The position numbers were made by a program, and so were the translations under genes. Below the pieces are notes generated by a model, which was given only the letters and a program-made list of their open reading frames with translations, did not search any database and was not told where the DNA came from. Source: Candidatus Hydrogenedentota bacterium (GTDB lineage Bacteria > Hydrogenedentota > Hydrogenedentia > Hydrogenedentales > SLHB01). From it: a DNA stretch of 41,333 bases. This document shows positions 1 through 7,896 of this stretch, one piece after another (positions within the stretch are counted from its first letter, which is position 1; each line of letters opens with the position of its first letter). Location: assembly GCA_019695095.1 (NCBI GenBank), contig JAIBAQ010000032.1, positions 1 through 41,333 of the forward strand, read 5' to 3'.

Positions 1-102
1 GGGCCCGCTTAGCCGCACGATCCCAATGCCGCCCTCACCGGGAGGCGTCGAGATCGCTGCAATGGTGTCTTCACTCGTCCTGGGAATCGCTCGATCCCGC
101 AT
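1..102 (-). CDS. mnmE: MnmE (TrmE) tRNA-modifying GTPase, N-terminal 34 codons only
   Basis: This is a partial gene that leaves the window at position 1. Read on the minus strand, it gives an N-terminus containing DTIAAISTPPGEGGIGIVRL, which matches the conserved start of MnmE (DTI.A..TPPG.GG.GI.R.SG). With MnmG, MnmE makes the carboxymethylaminomethyl modification of U34 in certain tRNAs. No ATG, GTG or TTG lies directly before the conserved part. The first in-frame ATG is at 102, inside the 3' end of jag, so the two genes would overlap by about 32 bases. Its place after yidC and jag is the usual gene order. The identity is firm; the start codon is not. Confidence 0.85.
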   Translation of the reverse strand, partial: MRDRAIPRTSEDTIAAISTPPGEGGIGIVRLSGP

Positions 103-1438
103 CGAAGTCCGCCGTGCCCTGCGAAGGCTGGGTCTGCTGTTCGACGCCTGCCCGCTGTCCGCCGCCACGCCGTCTGCGCGGCCGCCGCCGCCGCGAGGGG
201 CGATTGCCTTCGCGGGATTCCGGTTCGTAGTCGATCCGGTTGCCATCCACGGGTTCCTGATTGTCATCGGCCCGGTTGCCGTTGTCAGGACGCACGGAGC
301 GACCGTCCCGTTGGTTGCGCGAATGACCTGAATCGCGACGGCCCTGTGGATGGCGTCGTCCGCCGTTGTCGCGGCGGCCTCTACCATCGCGTTGTTGGCC
401 GTCCGGCCGCCGGCGCGGCGAACGGTCGTTATTGGGGGCATCGTCCTTGAGGCCGATAATCACACTTCGCACGGAGGCTTCGCCGACACTGTACGTGCGC
501 ACTTCGGGATCGTCTTCCAGGGTCAAATGTATGATGCGTCGTTCGTCCGGGCTCATGGGCTTCACGCGGACGCGGCGTCCCGTTTCTTTGACGCGTTGGG
601 CAAGCTTGCGAGCCAAATCTTCCAAGGCTTCGCGACGGCGGTCCACGTATCCCTCGACATCCACGACAATCCGCTCGGTGTCTTCGTTGCCTTCACCGCT
701 ATGGGCAATGCGATTGATAAGGTACTGAAGCGACTGCAGGGTGCGGCCTTTCCGGCCGATGAGGATCGCGGAATCCGGCGATTCGACCTTCAGGCGCAGG
801 CTTCCGTTTTCCGTGACCTCGCTGGCGACCGTGGCTTCGATTCCCATCTTCTGGATCAATTCACGCAGCAAGGCTTCTGCTTCCGCGATGAATCGCTCGC
901 TCGGCGGAGTCAATGGTTCGGCCGGAGGGCGGGGACTCTCGCGCCGGGGCTGTTCCTGACGCGGCGTTTCTTTGCGTGGCTGTTCGGCGCGATTTCCGTC
1001 TCGCTCCCGGCGAGGCTGCTCGGCGCGATTTCCGTCTCGTTCGCGGCGTGGTTGCTCGGGGCGTGGGCCTTCTCTGCGAGGCTGCTCGTGGCGATTGCCT
1101 TCGCGGCGGGGCGATTCGCTCCGGGGCGATTCGCTTCGGGGCGCATCGCTCCGAGGGGCTTCCCGCCGGCTTGCATCACGCCGCTGTTCGCCGCCGCGGC
1201 GCGGCCCGTCGCGCCGGGGAGTTTCCCTGCGCTCTGGTTCGTGGGGAGCCGGAGCTTCCGGTTCGTCCGATTCGTGTGTAACCCGCAGTTTGACTGGGCG
1301 CGCGCCAAATCCAAAGAATCCTGGACTCCCCTCGTCCACGATTTCGACGTTGACTTCGTGGCGCTCCGCCCGCAACTGCTTCAAGGCCAATTTGATGGCC
1401 TCCTCCCGGGTCTTTGCCGTTACTTCCACCGATCGCAT
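71..1438 (-). CDS. jag: Jag/KhpB RNA-binding protein (Jag-N, KH, R3H) with long charged linkers
   Basis: This is a KhpB-type RNA-binding protein of about 455 residues. The start ATG at 1438 is chosen because GGAGG lies 9 bases upstream; an in-frame start further upstream adds an Arg-rich stretch without family support. The order is a Jag-N domain (MRSVEVTAKTREEAIKLAL, with SPGFFGFGARPVKLRV near residues 35-55), a very long Arg/Glu/Pro-rich linker of about 115 residues, a KH domain (SAILIGRKGRTLQSLQYLIN), an R3H domain (ending PMSPDERRIIHLTL), and an Arg/Gly/Asp-rich tail of about 130 residues. The family is usually 200-300 residues; the excess is low-complexity linker and tail. It follows yidC in the conserved rpmH block. 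Its role in RNA regulation and envelope growth is inferred from the family. Confidence 0.93.
   Translation of the reverse strand: MRSVEVTAKTREEAIKLALKQLRAERHEVNVEIVDEGSPGFFGFGARPVKLRVTHESDEPEAPAPHEPERRETPRRDGPRRGGEQRRDASRREAPRSDAPRSESPRSESPRREGNRHEQPRREGPRPEQPRRERDGNRAEQPRRERDGNRAEQPRKETPRQEQPRRESPRPPAEPLTPPSERFIAEAEALLRELIQKMGIEATVASEVTENGSLRLKVESPDSAILIGRKGRTLQSLQYLINRIAHSGEGNEDTERIVVDVEGYVDRRREALEDLARKLAQRVKETGRRVRVKPMSPDERRIIHLTLEDDPEVRTYSVGEASVRSVIIGLKDDAPNNDRSPRRRPDGQQRDGRGRRDNGGRRHPQGRRDSGHSRNQRDGRSVRPDNGNRADDNQEPVDGNRIDYEPESREGNRPSRRRRPRRRRGGGQRAGVEQQTQPSQGTADFDAGSSDSQDE
980..1051. repeat. Tandem 36-bp repeat inside jag (two near-identical copies)
   Basis: Two adjacent 36-base units (980-1015 and 1016-1051) differ at only a few positions. 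They encode the 12-residue unit RRERDGNRAEQP twice in the linker of Jag. Shorter related units (RRE.PR, RSESPR, PEQPRRE) extend from about 930 to 1250. The pattern suggests growth by slippage of a disordered basic/acidic linker, so copy number may vary between strains. Confidence 0.8.
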
Positions 1439-1547
1439 CTGCTTCTTCCTCCTTGGGTGCCTGAGCACGCGCACGGTATGACGCCCGGCCGTCCGTATCC
1501 CCCGGTACGTCAACGGACACTGGCCATCCGGAATAGGGCCCTACACC

Positions 1548-3458
1548 CTACTTGGATCGTCTGTCTTTGGGCGTCGCGTCTCCCGACTTCGTGGGCTCTT
1601 TGCGCTTCCCGTTTTCCTTGAGATCCCTACCCGTCTGCGGGACCTGCTTCTTAGTATCCTTGGCTGCCTGACGGCGACGTGCCATGGCAGCGGCATACCA
1701 GTTCTGTTTTCGTTTCGGCTGCACCTTCTCTGGAACGTCCCCCGCGGAAACGTGAACGAGTTTGTTTTGCGCGATTCCGAGGACGGTGCTGACCAAGATA
1801 TATAGGTTCAACCCCGACGCGAACGAGTAGCAGATCAGGCTGAAGAAGACCGGCATGATCGTCATCATCGTTTTTTGGGTCGGGTCTTGTATCGGCGCCG
1901 AAGGCATAATGCGGGTGCTGATGACCATGGCGACTGCGCAGAGCAGCGGCAACACGTTCAAGAACTGAATGTGATTGCCCAGCGGCAGGTTTGCCAGCGC
2001 GGGAATGTGCAGGAGCTTGTCCGGTTCGGAAAGGTCCGTCATCCACAGTATGAACGGCGCGCCGCGCAGTTCGTATGCGCTCCACAGCATCCGGTACAGC
2101 GCGATAAACACAGGCAATTGGAGGAGCATCGGCAGACACCCGCCCAGGGGATTCACGCCTCGTTCCTTGTACATCAGCATGATTTGCTGCTGAAGTTCCT
2201 GTGGATTGTCCTTGTATTTCTCTTTGAGCTTTTCCATTTCGGGCGCGAGTAGCTGCATCCGCTTCATGGACTTCATCTGCTTGAGCGTGAGCGGATACAT
2301 TGCGCTGCGCACGAGGACGGTCAGGATGATGATGGCGACCCCGTAGTTGGGAATGAGCGAATGGAAGAAGTTCAGCAAGGCCAAGAGGATTTTCGCGAAC
2401 CAGTCCATGAACCCCCAATCAAAGAAGCGGAGCGCAGTGTCGAGGGTTGCCCAGGCTTCCTTGAGCTGCCGGGTTTCATTGGGGCCGACGTACAGCTTGA
2501 AGGTATTGGTTTTCGTTTCACCCGCGGCGAGTTCGAATCTCGGCGCGGCCACGCCAAAACGGAATTGTTCGTGAGTCCCTTCCACCCACCCGTTTGCGGG
2601 GTCGGACTCCGGTTTGAATGCAACGAGGAAGTAGGCGCTTTTCAGGCCGACCCAATCGGGATTCGAAATCGTCTTCTTATACGGGGCGCCTTCCTTTGTG
2701 GGAGTGAACTTGGCGGTGGTCACCCAGTCCGTGGCGCCCATGGTGTGCCATATAAACTGCTGCTGTACGCCCTTCTGCAGGTCCAGCGAATGGACATTTG
2801 GACCCCAGTTCAGCACGTACGCCGGGATATCGTCCATGCCGAGTCGGCGAGGAGCAGTCTCCAGGTTTTCGTAACTTACGTGTACATCGACGACGTGAGG
2901 CGAGTCCGTTAACGTGAAGGTTTTGGTTATTTTCGCCGCGTTTGGGAGCACAATGGAGAAGGCCACGGAGAGATCCGTTTTCGACACTTCCCAGATGCGT
3001 CGATCCAATTCATCGCGCAGAGACGGTTCCGTGAAGCGAATCCCCATCGGATATACGGATTCCGCATCCACCTTGTCCGGTGATTCGGGGACGAGGTTGA
3101 TCATGTCGTCTTTGCCGCGGTGGAAGTAGACGCGCGCTTGCTTCAGCCGCGCGCCGACTGGCGTGAACACCAATTCCAGGTCTTCGTTTTTGAGCGAAAC
3201 ATCGGTGACCGCAGTATCGGCAGCGGGTACCGGAGGCAAATTCGGCCAGCCAGAGGCTACGCCAGCCACGGGAGGTTCCGCTTCGAGGATCCCGGAGGGC
3301 TTTTCGGATTCGGTCTTTTGTTCCACGGGGGCGGTCTGTGGACGTGGCTGGGGAGCGGGCATGAAGAAATTCACCCAGATGACCACCAGCAACATCACAA
3401 GCATCATCGCAACCATCTGGTTGCGCATGGCGGATTTATCTTGTTCGTCGTCCAACAA
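1548..3458 (-). CDS. yidC: Membrane protein insertase YidC/Oxa1
   Basis: This 636-residue YidC inserts proteins into the inner membrane, alone or with SecYEG. An N-terminal membrane anchor (MVAMMLVMLLVVIWVNFF) is followed by a large periplasmic beta-supersandwich domain (residues about 80-340), then the Oxa1 core. The core includes YGVAIIILTVLVRSAMYPLT, the motif MKRMQLLAPEMEKLKEKYKD, and GGCLPMLLQLPVFIALYRML. The long periplasmic domain is typical of Gram-negative bacteria. The reading frame begins with two TTG codons (3458, 3455); AAGG and GGAG lie just upstream, whereas the first ATG (3428) has no ribosome-binding site, so a TTG start is preferred. The Lys/Arg-rich C-terminal tail is usual and may touch the ribosome. 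Confidence 0.96.
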   Translation of the reverse strand: MLDDEQDKSAMRNQMVAMMLVMLLVVIWVNFFMPAPQPRPQTAPVEQKTESEKPSGILEAEPPVAGVASGWPNLPPVPAADTAVTDVSLKNEDLELVFTPVGARLKQARVYFHRGKDDMINLVPESPDKVDAESVYPMGIRFTEPSLRDELDRRIWEVSKTDLSVAFSIVLPNAAKITKTFTLTDSPHVVDVHVSYENLETAPRRLGMDDIPAYVLNWGPNVHSLDLQKGVQQQFIWHTMGATDWVTTAKFTPTKEGAPYKKTISNPDWVGLKSAYFLVAFKPESDPANGWVEGTHEQFRFGVAAPRFELAAGETKTNTFKLYVGPNETRQLKEAWATLDTALRFFDWGFMDWFAKILLALLNFFHSLIPNYGVAIIILTVLVRSAMYPLTLKQMKSMKRMQLLAPEMEKLKEKYKDNPQELQQQIMLMYKERGVNPLGGCLPMLLQLPVFIALYRMLWSAYELRGAPFILWMTDLSEPDKLLHIPALANLPLGNHIQFLNVLPLLCAVAMVISTRIMPSAPIQDPTQKTMMTIMPVFFSLICYSFASGLNLYILVSTVLGIAQNKLVHVSAGDVPEKVQPKRKQNWYAAAMARRRQAAKDTKKQVPQTGRDLKENGKRKEPTKSGDATPKDRRSK

Positions 3459-3570
3459 CCTTAACGTGCTCCAACTGTTTCGAACTGCCGAAGTCTGCGC
3501 CTATCGGTGGCAAGCCAGTCACGAGCGGCACGGTGAGAATCCGCGCCCATCGTTCATGATCGGTGATTCA

Positions 3571-3789
3571 TCAAGGGACAGGGTCATAGCCGCCTGCGTG
3601 GAAGGGATGACAGCGAGCGATGCGTCGAATGGCAAACCCCGTGCCGCGCAATGCCCCGTATTTTCGAAGGGCGTCAATTGCATACTGGGAACAGCTCGGA
3701 GTGAACCGGCAACACGGTCCGAACAGATTCAGCAAAGGCGAAAGGGTCAATTGGTACAGGCGGACAATCGCTACCAGGACCCTACTCAT
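3571..3789 (-). CDS. yidD: Membrane protein insertion efficiency factor YidD
   Basis: This 72-residue YidD shows the full family signature: [10 protein letters not shown] near the N-terminus, [19 protein letters not shown] in the centre, and [13 protein letters not shown] at the C-terminus. The family helps insertion of YidC/Sec clients at the inner membrane through an amphipathic helix. It overlaps the end of rnpA by 8 bases, as in most bacteria, and yidC follows after about 110 bases. Identity is secure. Confidence 0.95.
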   Translation of the reverse strand: MSRVLVAIVRLYQLTLSPLLNLFGPCCRFTPSCSQYAIDALRKYGALRGTGFAIRRIARCHPFHAGGYDPVP

Positions 3790-4141
3790 TGCCCGAAGAC
3801 TCTCCAGGCTTCAGGAGCCGCCGCATCGCTTCCGTACATTGGTGAAAGCTCAACTCGGCCGCTTGCGGGCGCGCGACGACCACAATGTGCACGTCGTGGG
3901 CCAATTGGGCGCGGTGGGTGCGATAGAACTCGCGAAGAAACCGCTTGACGCGATTTCGAACCACTGCCGAGCCCACTTTTCGCGAGACAGCCAACCCGAA
4001 TTTTCGACCTTCACCTTCCTGCCGGGCCACGTAGCAAATGAAGGCAGGTCCCACCCGTTTACGCCCGTTCCGAAACACGAGTTCATATTCGCGTTTTCGG
4101 GTAAGCCGCTCACGCCGTGGAAAGCCTTGTGGCCCCGGCAC
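3782..4141 (-). CDS. rnpA: Ribonuclease P protein component
   Basis: This 119-residue protein subunit of RNase P supports the RNA subunit in removing 5' leaders from pre-tRNAs. The family motif is present as [27 protein letters not shown] (quoted in part), containing the basic RNR core helix, and the N-terminal [15 protein letters not shown] is typical. The gene lies between rpmH and yidD, the standard order. The first residues (MPGPQGFP) are variable in the family, so the start could move slightly. Confidence 0.95.
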   Translation of the reverse strand: MPGPQGFPRRERLTRKREYELVFRNGRKRVGPAFICYVARQEGEGRKFGLAVSRKVGSAVVRNRVKRFLREFYRTHRAQLAHDVHIVVVARPQAAELSFHQCTEAMRRLLKPGESSGNE

Positions 4142-4162
4142 AACAGACTCGCCGCCTCCCTG

Positions 4163-4297
4163 TTACAACGCCAGCCGCTTGCGGCCCTTAGCACGACGAC
4201 GGCTCAGCACCGTCCGTCCGCCGGGGGTCGCCATACGAGCACGAAATCCGTGCGTTCGTTTGCGTTTCACAATCGATGGTTGAAAAGTACGCTTCAC
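4163..4297 (-). CDS. rpmH: 50S ribosomal protein L34
   Basis: This 44-residue L34 begins KRTFQPS and continues with [18 protein letters not shown] and [10 protein letters not shown], essentially the universal family sequence. It starts at a GTG (4297) with AAAGGAG 6 bases upstream. It is a structural protein of the large ribosomal subunit, and rnpA follows after about 20 bases, so the two are surely co-transcribed. Confidence 0.97.
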   Translation of the reverse strand: MKRTFQPSIVKRKRTHGFRARMATPGGRTVLSRRRAKGRKRLAL

Positions 4298-4389
4298 CGG
4301 ATTCTCCTTTTTCCTTGTACATTCACCACGTCCCCACCTGTAGACGCAGTGACGTCGCGTTCGCCCGCTCCGGGGCTCTCTATGGGTTA

Positions 4390-4405
4390 CCGGCCCAGTG
4401 GCCGG
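4390..4405. other. GC-rich perfect hairpin in the rpmH leader
   Basis: CCGGCC-CAGT-GGCCGG forms a perfect 6-bp stem with a 4-base loop. On the plus strand it is followed by GCTTTTC; on the minus strand it lies within the rpmH leader about 95 bases before the start codon. It could be an attenuator or leader structure. The function is not known. Confidence 0.4.
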
Positions 4406-4521
4406 GCTTTTCGGAACGCTTGCCAAAGGCAGATACATTGCCCGCGAGGCCAAGCCGCACCGCTTACCTCTTGCCAATTGGCGCAGATACATCCAGTCTG
4501 TGCATCTCAAGGTAACGCGGT

Positions 4522-4551
4522 ACTATAGTCTATTCCCACAAAAAGAGTCAA
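4522..4551 (-). promoter_or_regulatory. Sigma70-type promoter for the rpmH-rnpA-yidD-yidC-jag block
   Basis: On the minus strand, TTGACT (4551-4546), an 18-base spacer and TATAGT (4527-4522) match the -35 and -10 consensus at 5 of 6 positions each. The predicted transcript starts about 215-220 bases before rpmH. Confidence 0.65.
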
Positions 4552-4731
4552 ATGCATGTAGGGCAGCACGTTGCGCCAGGATTCCGCCATTTTCCCGTAT
4601 CAAGTGCCGTTCTGGAATATCAACGATTCCGCGTTCATTCGCATCTATGGAGAAGAGACAAGAGGTAAGTCGCGTTGAGCGTGTGGGGCACTTGGACCAA
4701 CGGACGCCCGCACTTTAAATTGACTGTCCTA

Positions 4732-4760
4732 TTGACGGATAGCGGCTGAACAGGCAGAAT
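4732..4760 (+). promoter_or_regulatory. Possible promoter for the M4 protease gene
   Basis: TTGACG (4732-4737), a 17-base spacer and CAGAAT (4755-4760) lie about 80 bases before the chosen ATG at 4845. The -10 match is modest, so this is a candidate only. Confidence 0.4.
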
Positions 4761-4844
4761 GAAGAGGCATTGACGCAGGTTTTGGGGTTGCGAGAGCAGT
4801 TTGGGTTCGTAGGTTCGAACTCGATCGCATATGAGGGAGGCGCA

Positions 4845-7841
4845 ATGAATCCGTACGGTAATCGTCACGATTGCAGCAGGGGGCTTACGGGTAGTTCCTC
4901 ACGAAAAATTGGCCGTGCAGGCTACAAGGGCACGAAGCGCGTGCTGAAGGTGTTCGCGGCGCTGATGTTGGGACTGGTGCTCGCGTATCCGGGATTCGCG
5001 CAGGCCAATCCCGAGGAGTTGAATGCGCTGCTGGGAAGCGTTTCGGGGGCGAAAACGGTTGCTACGCCAAGACATACGCTGAGCGCTGACGGCTATGTCC
5101 GCTCGTTGAGCAGCGGACCGGAAGGCGCGTTCGTTTCTCCGTTGAAACAGAAAGCGGATGCGGAATCGGTAGCTGTCGCGTTTGTCAGCAAGCACGCGGG
5201 GTTGTTTGGAGCAATCGGGGCGGACACGCAGTTTACGCTCCATTCGAAAGGGATGTCGTCGGCTGACACCGTTGTCCATCTTCAGCAAGTGATTGGAGGC
5301 GTCCCTGTGTATAACGGACGCATGGTGGTTCAGGTCGATCCCAATGGGGGAGTGCGAAGTGTTTTGAGCGATATCCTGCGCGGCAGCACGCCTTTTGATA
5401 CCGACAAAGGTCTTCTCAAGCCCACGCTTACTACCGATGCGGCCAAAGCGGTTGCTTTCAAGCTGGGCCAGAAGAAGGAACTGAAACCGGACGAACTGGA
5501 AGTACAGTCGGAACCGGTTCTCGTCATCTTCGCGCCAGTAGTTGTCGGGCGGACTGGCAAACCGGTGTTGGCGTGGCAGATGGAGATTGCCTCGAAGACG
5601 GAGGCGGTGTTCAAGGAACGCGTAATTGTGGATGCGCACTCCGGCCGTATTGTGTATCACTTTTCGCTTATTCACGAGGCGAAGAACCGTCAGGTCTACG
5701 ACTCCAACAACACGACGGCCGACCCGGGCACGCTCCGGCGGTCGGAAGGGCAGGGGGCGAGCGGCATTACAGAAGTCGACAATGCTTATGAATTCCTGGG
5801 CGACACGTATGATTTCTATAGCACCGAACATGGACGCGACAGTATCAACGGTTTGGGTATGGCGCTCATCGCCACGGTTCGATACTGTGAATCTGCAGAG
5901 TTTTGTCCTTACAGTAACGCATTCTGGAATGGGGAGACGATGCACTTCGGCGACGGATTCGCGACAGACGACGTGACGGCTCATGAGTTGACGCACGGCG
6001 TGACGCAGTACGAGTCGAACCTGGACTACTTCGATGAGTCCGGTGCGATTAACGAGTCGTTTTCGGACATCTGGGGAGAGTTCATTGACCTTACCAATGG
6101 CGCGGGCAATGACAGCGCGTCGGTGCGTTGGCTAATGGGCGAAGACATCTCCGGAGGCCCCATTCGCGATATGGCCAATCCGACCGTGTACGGCGATCCG
6201 GATCGTTACTACAGCCCTTTGTTCCATGCCGGCGCGGACGTGCATATCAATAGCGGTGTTGGAAACAAGCTGTGCTACCTGCTGACGGACGGCGATGATT
6301 TCAACGGTCGCACCGTTATTCCCCTGGGAATATCCAAGACAGCGGACCTTTTCTACGAGGCGCAGGCGAACCTCCTCACGAGTTCTTCGGATTACGCCGA
6401 CTTGTACACGCAATTGACGCAGGCCGCAATCAATATCGGTCTGACGTTATCGGAAAGGAACTCGGTGGAGCGGGCCTGCCGCGCGGTCGAAATCGGCGGA
6501 CTGCCCGAAGGTGTGAGCGATTTTAAAGCGAACAGTTCTTCCGGCAATCCCAACATCACGATAACGTGGACCAATCCGTCCTCGCCCGCGACGATTAAGG
6601 TCGTGCGGAAGTCCGGCTCGTATTCGTCGAGTCCGTCTGACGGGACGGTAATCTACTCAGGAACGGGAACGAGTTGCGTTGATGGTCCCTACGCGCAAGG
6701 AACCACGTATTACTACACGGCCTACGCATACTATGGCCTGGATGAATTCAGCGAAGAGTCGTATTCGCCGCCCTCGCGGAGTCGCGCGACCACGGGCATA
6801 CAAAAGCCGGACACGTATTTCGCGGAGTTTTTCGAATATGGGGACAACGATCTCGACAATACGATGATCACGTTTACGCCGATTGGCACAGGCGATTTCT
6901 ACGCGACCTGTTCGCAGTCCGCATCTGTGTTCCCAGTCGATGCGTCCACGATGACATGGACGTCTATGGCAGATGACGACTACCGGTTGGTCGCACTCAC
7001 CGGAGGGAAGACAGTGTCGTTATACGGACAAGCGTATTCATCCGTGTACATCGGCAGCAATGGCAATTTGACGTTCCTTGGACCGGATATCGGGTACATT
7101 GACAATCTTGACAACCATTTCAGCCAGCCGCGCGTTTCCGGGCTCTTCAATGACTTCATGCCCGACCTCTACGGCAATGTTGGCTACCGGCAGATGGCCG
7201 ATCGCCTTGTGGTGACCTACTTGTGGGTGCCCGATTTTTGGATGGGAGGCTATACGACTTTCCAGATCGAGATGTTCTTCGATGGGAAGATCCGGTTCAC
7301 GTATCTGGGTGTCGACGCGATTTTCGGAGTGGTCGGTCTGTCGAGCGGAGATTGGGATGCTTATACATTCGAAGAAACGGACATGACCGATAGCGCTGGC
7401 TGCAGCGTGGACCATGACTCCGATGGCATTCCTGATTACATTGAAGGCAACGGCGATTCGGACAACGATTCAATCGGCAACTTTGAGGATTCGGACTCGG
7501 ATGGGGATGGCATCAATGACTCGGTCGAGTCGGCCACCGACACCGATCACGACGGTACTCCCAACTACCTGGATCTGGATTCGGATGGAGACGGTCTGTC
7601 CGACGAAGATGAGAGCCTCGCGCCAGCAGATGTCGACGGGGACTCCATACCGAATTACATAGACACCGATTCGGATGGCGATGGAATTGACGATTTTGTC
7701 GAAGTGGCTTTTAATACCGATCCGTACAATGCCAATGACGTGCCGGACGTGCCTTTGCCGTACGCAGGGCTGGCTTTGGCATTGCTGGTTACGGGGGTGC
7801 TGACGATTCGTGTCCACGTCCGTCGGCGACGCGAGGTATAA
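4845..7841 (+). CDS. Secreted M4 (thermolysin-family) metalloprotease with calcium-binding repeats and C-terminal anchor
   Basis: This 998-residue secreted zinc endopeptidase starts at the ATG at 4845, which has GAGGGAGG just upstream. A signal peptide with a long basic n-region (hydrophobic core VFAALMLGLVLAYPGFAQA) is followed by an FTP/PepSY propeptide. The M4 catalytic domain has HELTH (H380, E381, H384), the third zinc ligand in GAINESFSD (E404), and the later catalytic His in HINSGVGNK. After it come a fibronectin-like segment and a further beta-rich region. A run of Asp-rich repeats (DSDGIPDYIEG, DSDGDGIND, DSDGDGLSDEDE, DSDGDGIDD) follows, as in thrombospondin type 3 calcium-binding modules. 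The C-terminus is a Pro-rich stretch, one hydrophobic helix and an RRRR tail, which looks like a surface-sorting signal. Convergent with der. Confidence 0.93.
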   Translation: MNPYGNRHDCSRGLTGSSSRKIGRAGYKGTKRVLKVFAALMLGLVLAYPGFAQANPEELNALLGSVSGAKTVATPRHTLSADGYVRSLSSGPEGAFVSPLKQKADAESVAVAFVSKHAGLFGAIGADTQFTLHSKGMSSADTVVHLQQVIGGVPVYNGRMVVQVDPNGGVRSVLSDILRGSTPFDTDKGLLKPTLTTDAAKAVAFKLGQKKELKPDELEVQSEPVLVIFAPVVVGRTGKPVLAWQMEIASKTEAVFKERVIVDAHSGRIVYHFSLIHEAKNRQVYDSNNTTADPGTLRRSEGQGASGITEVDNAYEFLGDTYDFYSTEHGRDSINGLGMALIATVRYCESAEFCPYSNAFWNGETMHFGDGFATDDVTAHELTHGVTQYESNLDYFDESGAINESFSDIWGEFIDLTNGAGNDSASVRWLMGEDISGGPIRDMANPTVYGDPDRYYSPLFHAGADVHINSGVGNKLCYLLTDGDDFNGRTVIPLGISKTADLFYEAQANLLTSSSDYADLYTQLTQAAINIGLTLSERNSVERACRAVEIGGLPEGVSDFKANSSSGNPNITITWTNPSSPATIKVVRKSGSYSSSPSDGTVIYSGTGTSCVDGPYAQGTTYYYTAYAYYGLDEFSEESYSPPSRSRATTGIQKPDTYFAEFFEYGDNDLDNTMITFTPIGTGDFYATCSQSASVFPVDASTMTWTSMADDDYRLVALTGGKTVSLYGQAYSSVYIGSNGNLTFLGPDIGYIDNLDNHFSQPRVSGLFNDFMPDLYGNVGYRQMADRLVVTYLWVPDFWMGGYTTFQIEMFFDGKIRFTYLGVDAIFGVVGLSSGDWDAYTFEETDMTDSAGCSVDHDSDGIPDYIEGNGDSDNDSIGNFEDSDSDGDGINDSVESATDTDHDGTPNYLDLDSDGDGLSDEDESLAPADVDGDSIPNYIDTDSDGDGIDDFVEVAFNTDPYNANDVPDVPLPYAGLALALLVTGVLTIRVHVRRRREV

Positions 7842-7867
7842 GAGACCCGCTCACGGCAGGTATAGCA

Positions 7868-7891
7868 GGGGATGCCCCCGAGGGCGTCCCC
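7868..7891. terminator. Bidirectional terminator between the protease gene and der
   Basis: A 10-bp stem (GGGGATGCCC / GGGCGTCCCC with one G-T wobble) has a 4-base loop CCGA and sits between two convergent stop codons. A short T-rich run (CTTTCGCTATTCTTT) follows on the plus strand. Confidence 0.75.
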
Positions 7892-7896
7892 TTTCG

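Larger units (their letters stand above)
4298..4844. other. Divergent intergenic region between rpmH and the M4 protease
   Basis: I see no convincing gene in these 547 bases. They hold a good minus-strand promoter for the rpmH block (4522-4551), an unusually long leader of about 220 bases before rpmH, a GC hairpin (4390-4405) and a weaker plus-strand promoter (4732-4760) for the protease gene. The open frames that cross the region have no ribosome-binding site or family resemblance. Confidence 0.6.

Noticed and set aside
350-1621. 423-codon plus-strand frame opposite jag and yidC.
   Set aside because: It is a shadow of the Arg/Glu-rich jag repeats on the other strand, with no ribosome-binding site or family match.
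4899-5996. 365-codon minus-strand frame opposite the M4 protease.
   Set aside because: The plus strand carries clear propeptide and HELTH catalytic motifs. The antisense frame has no recognisable feature.
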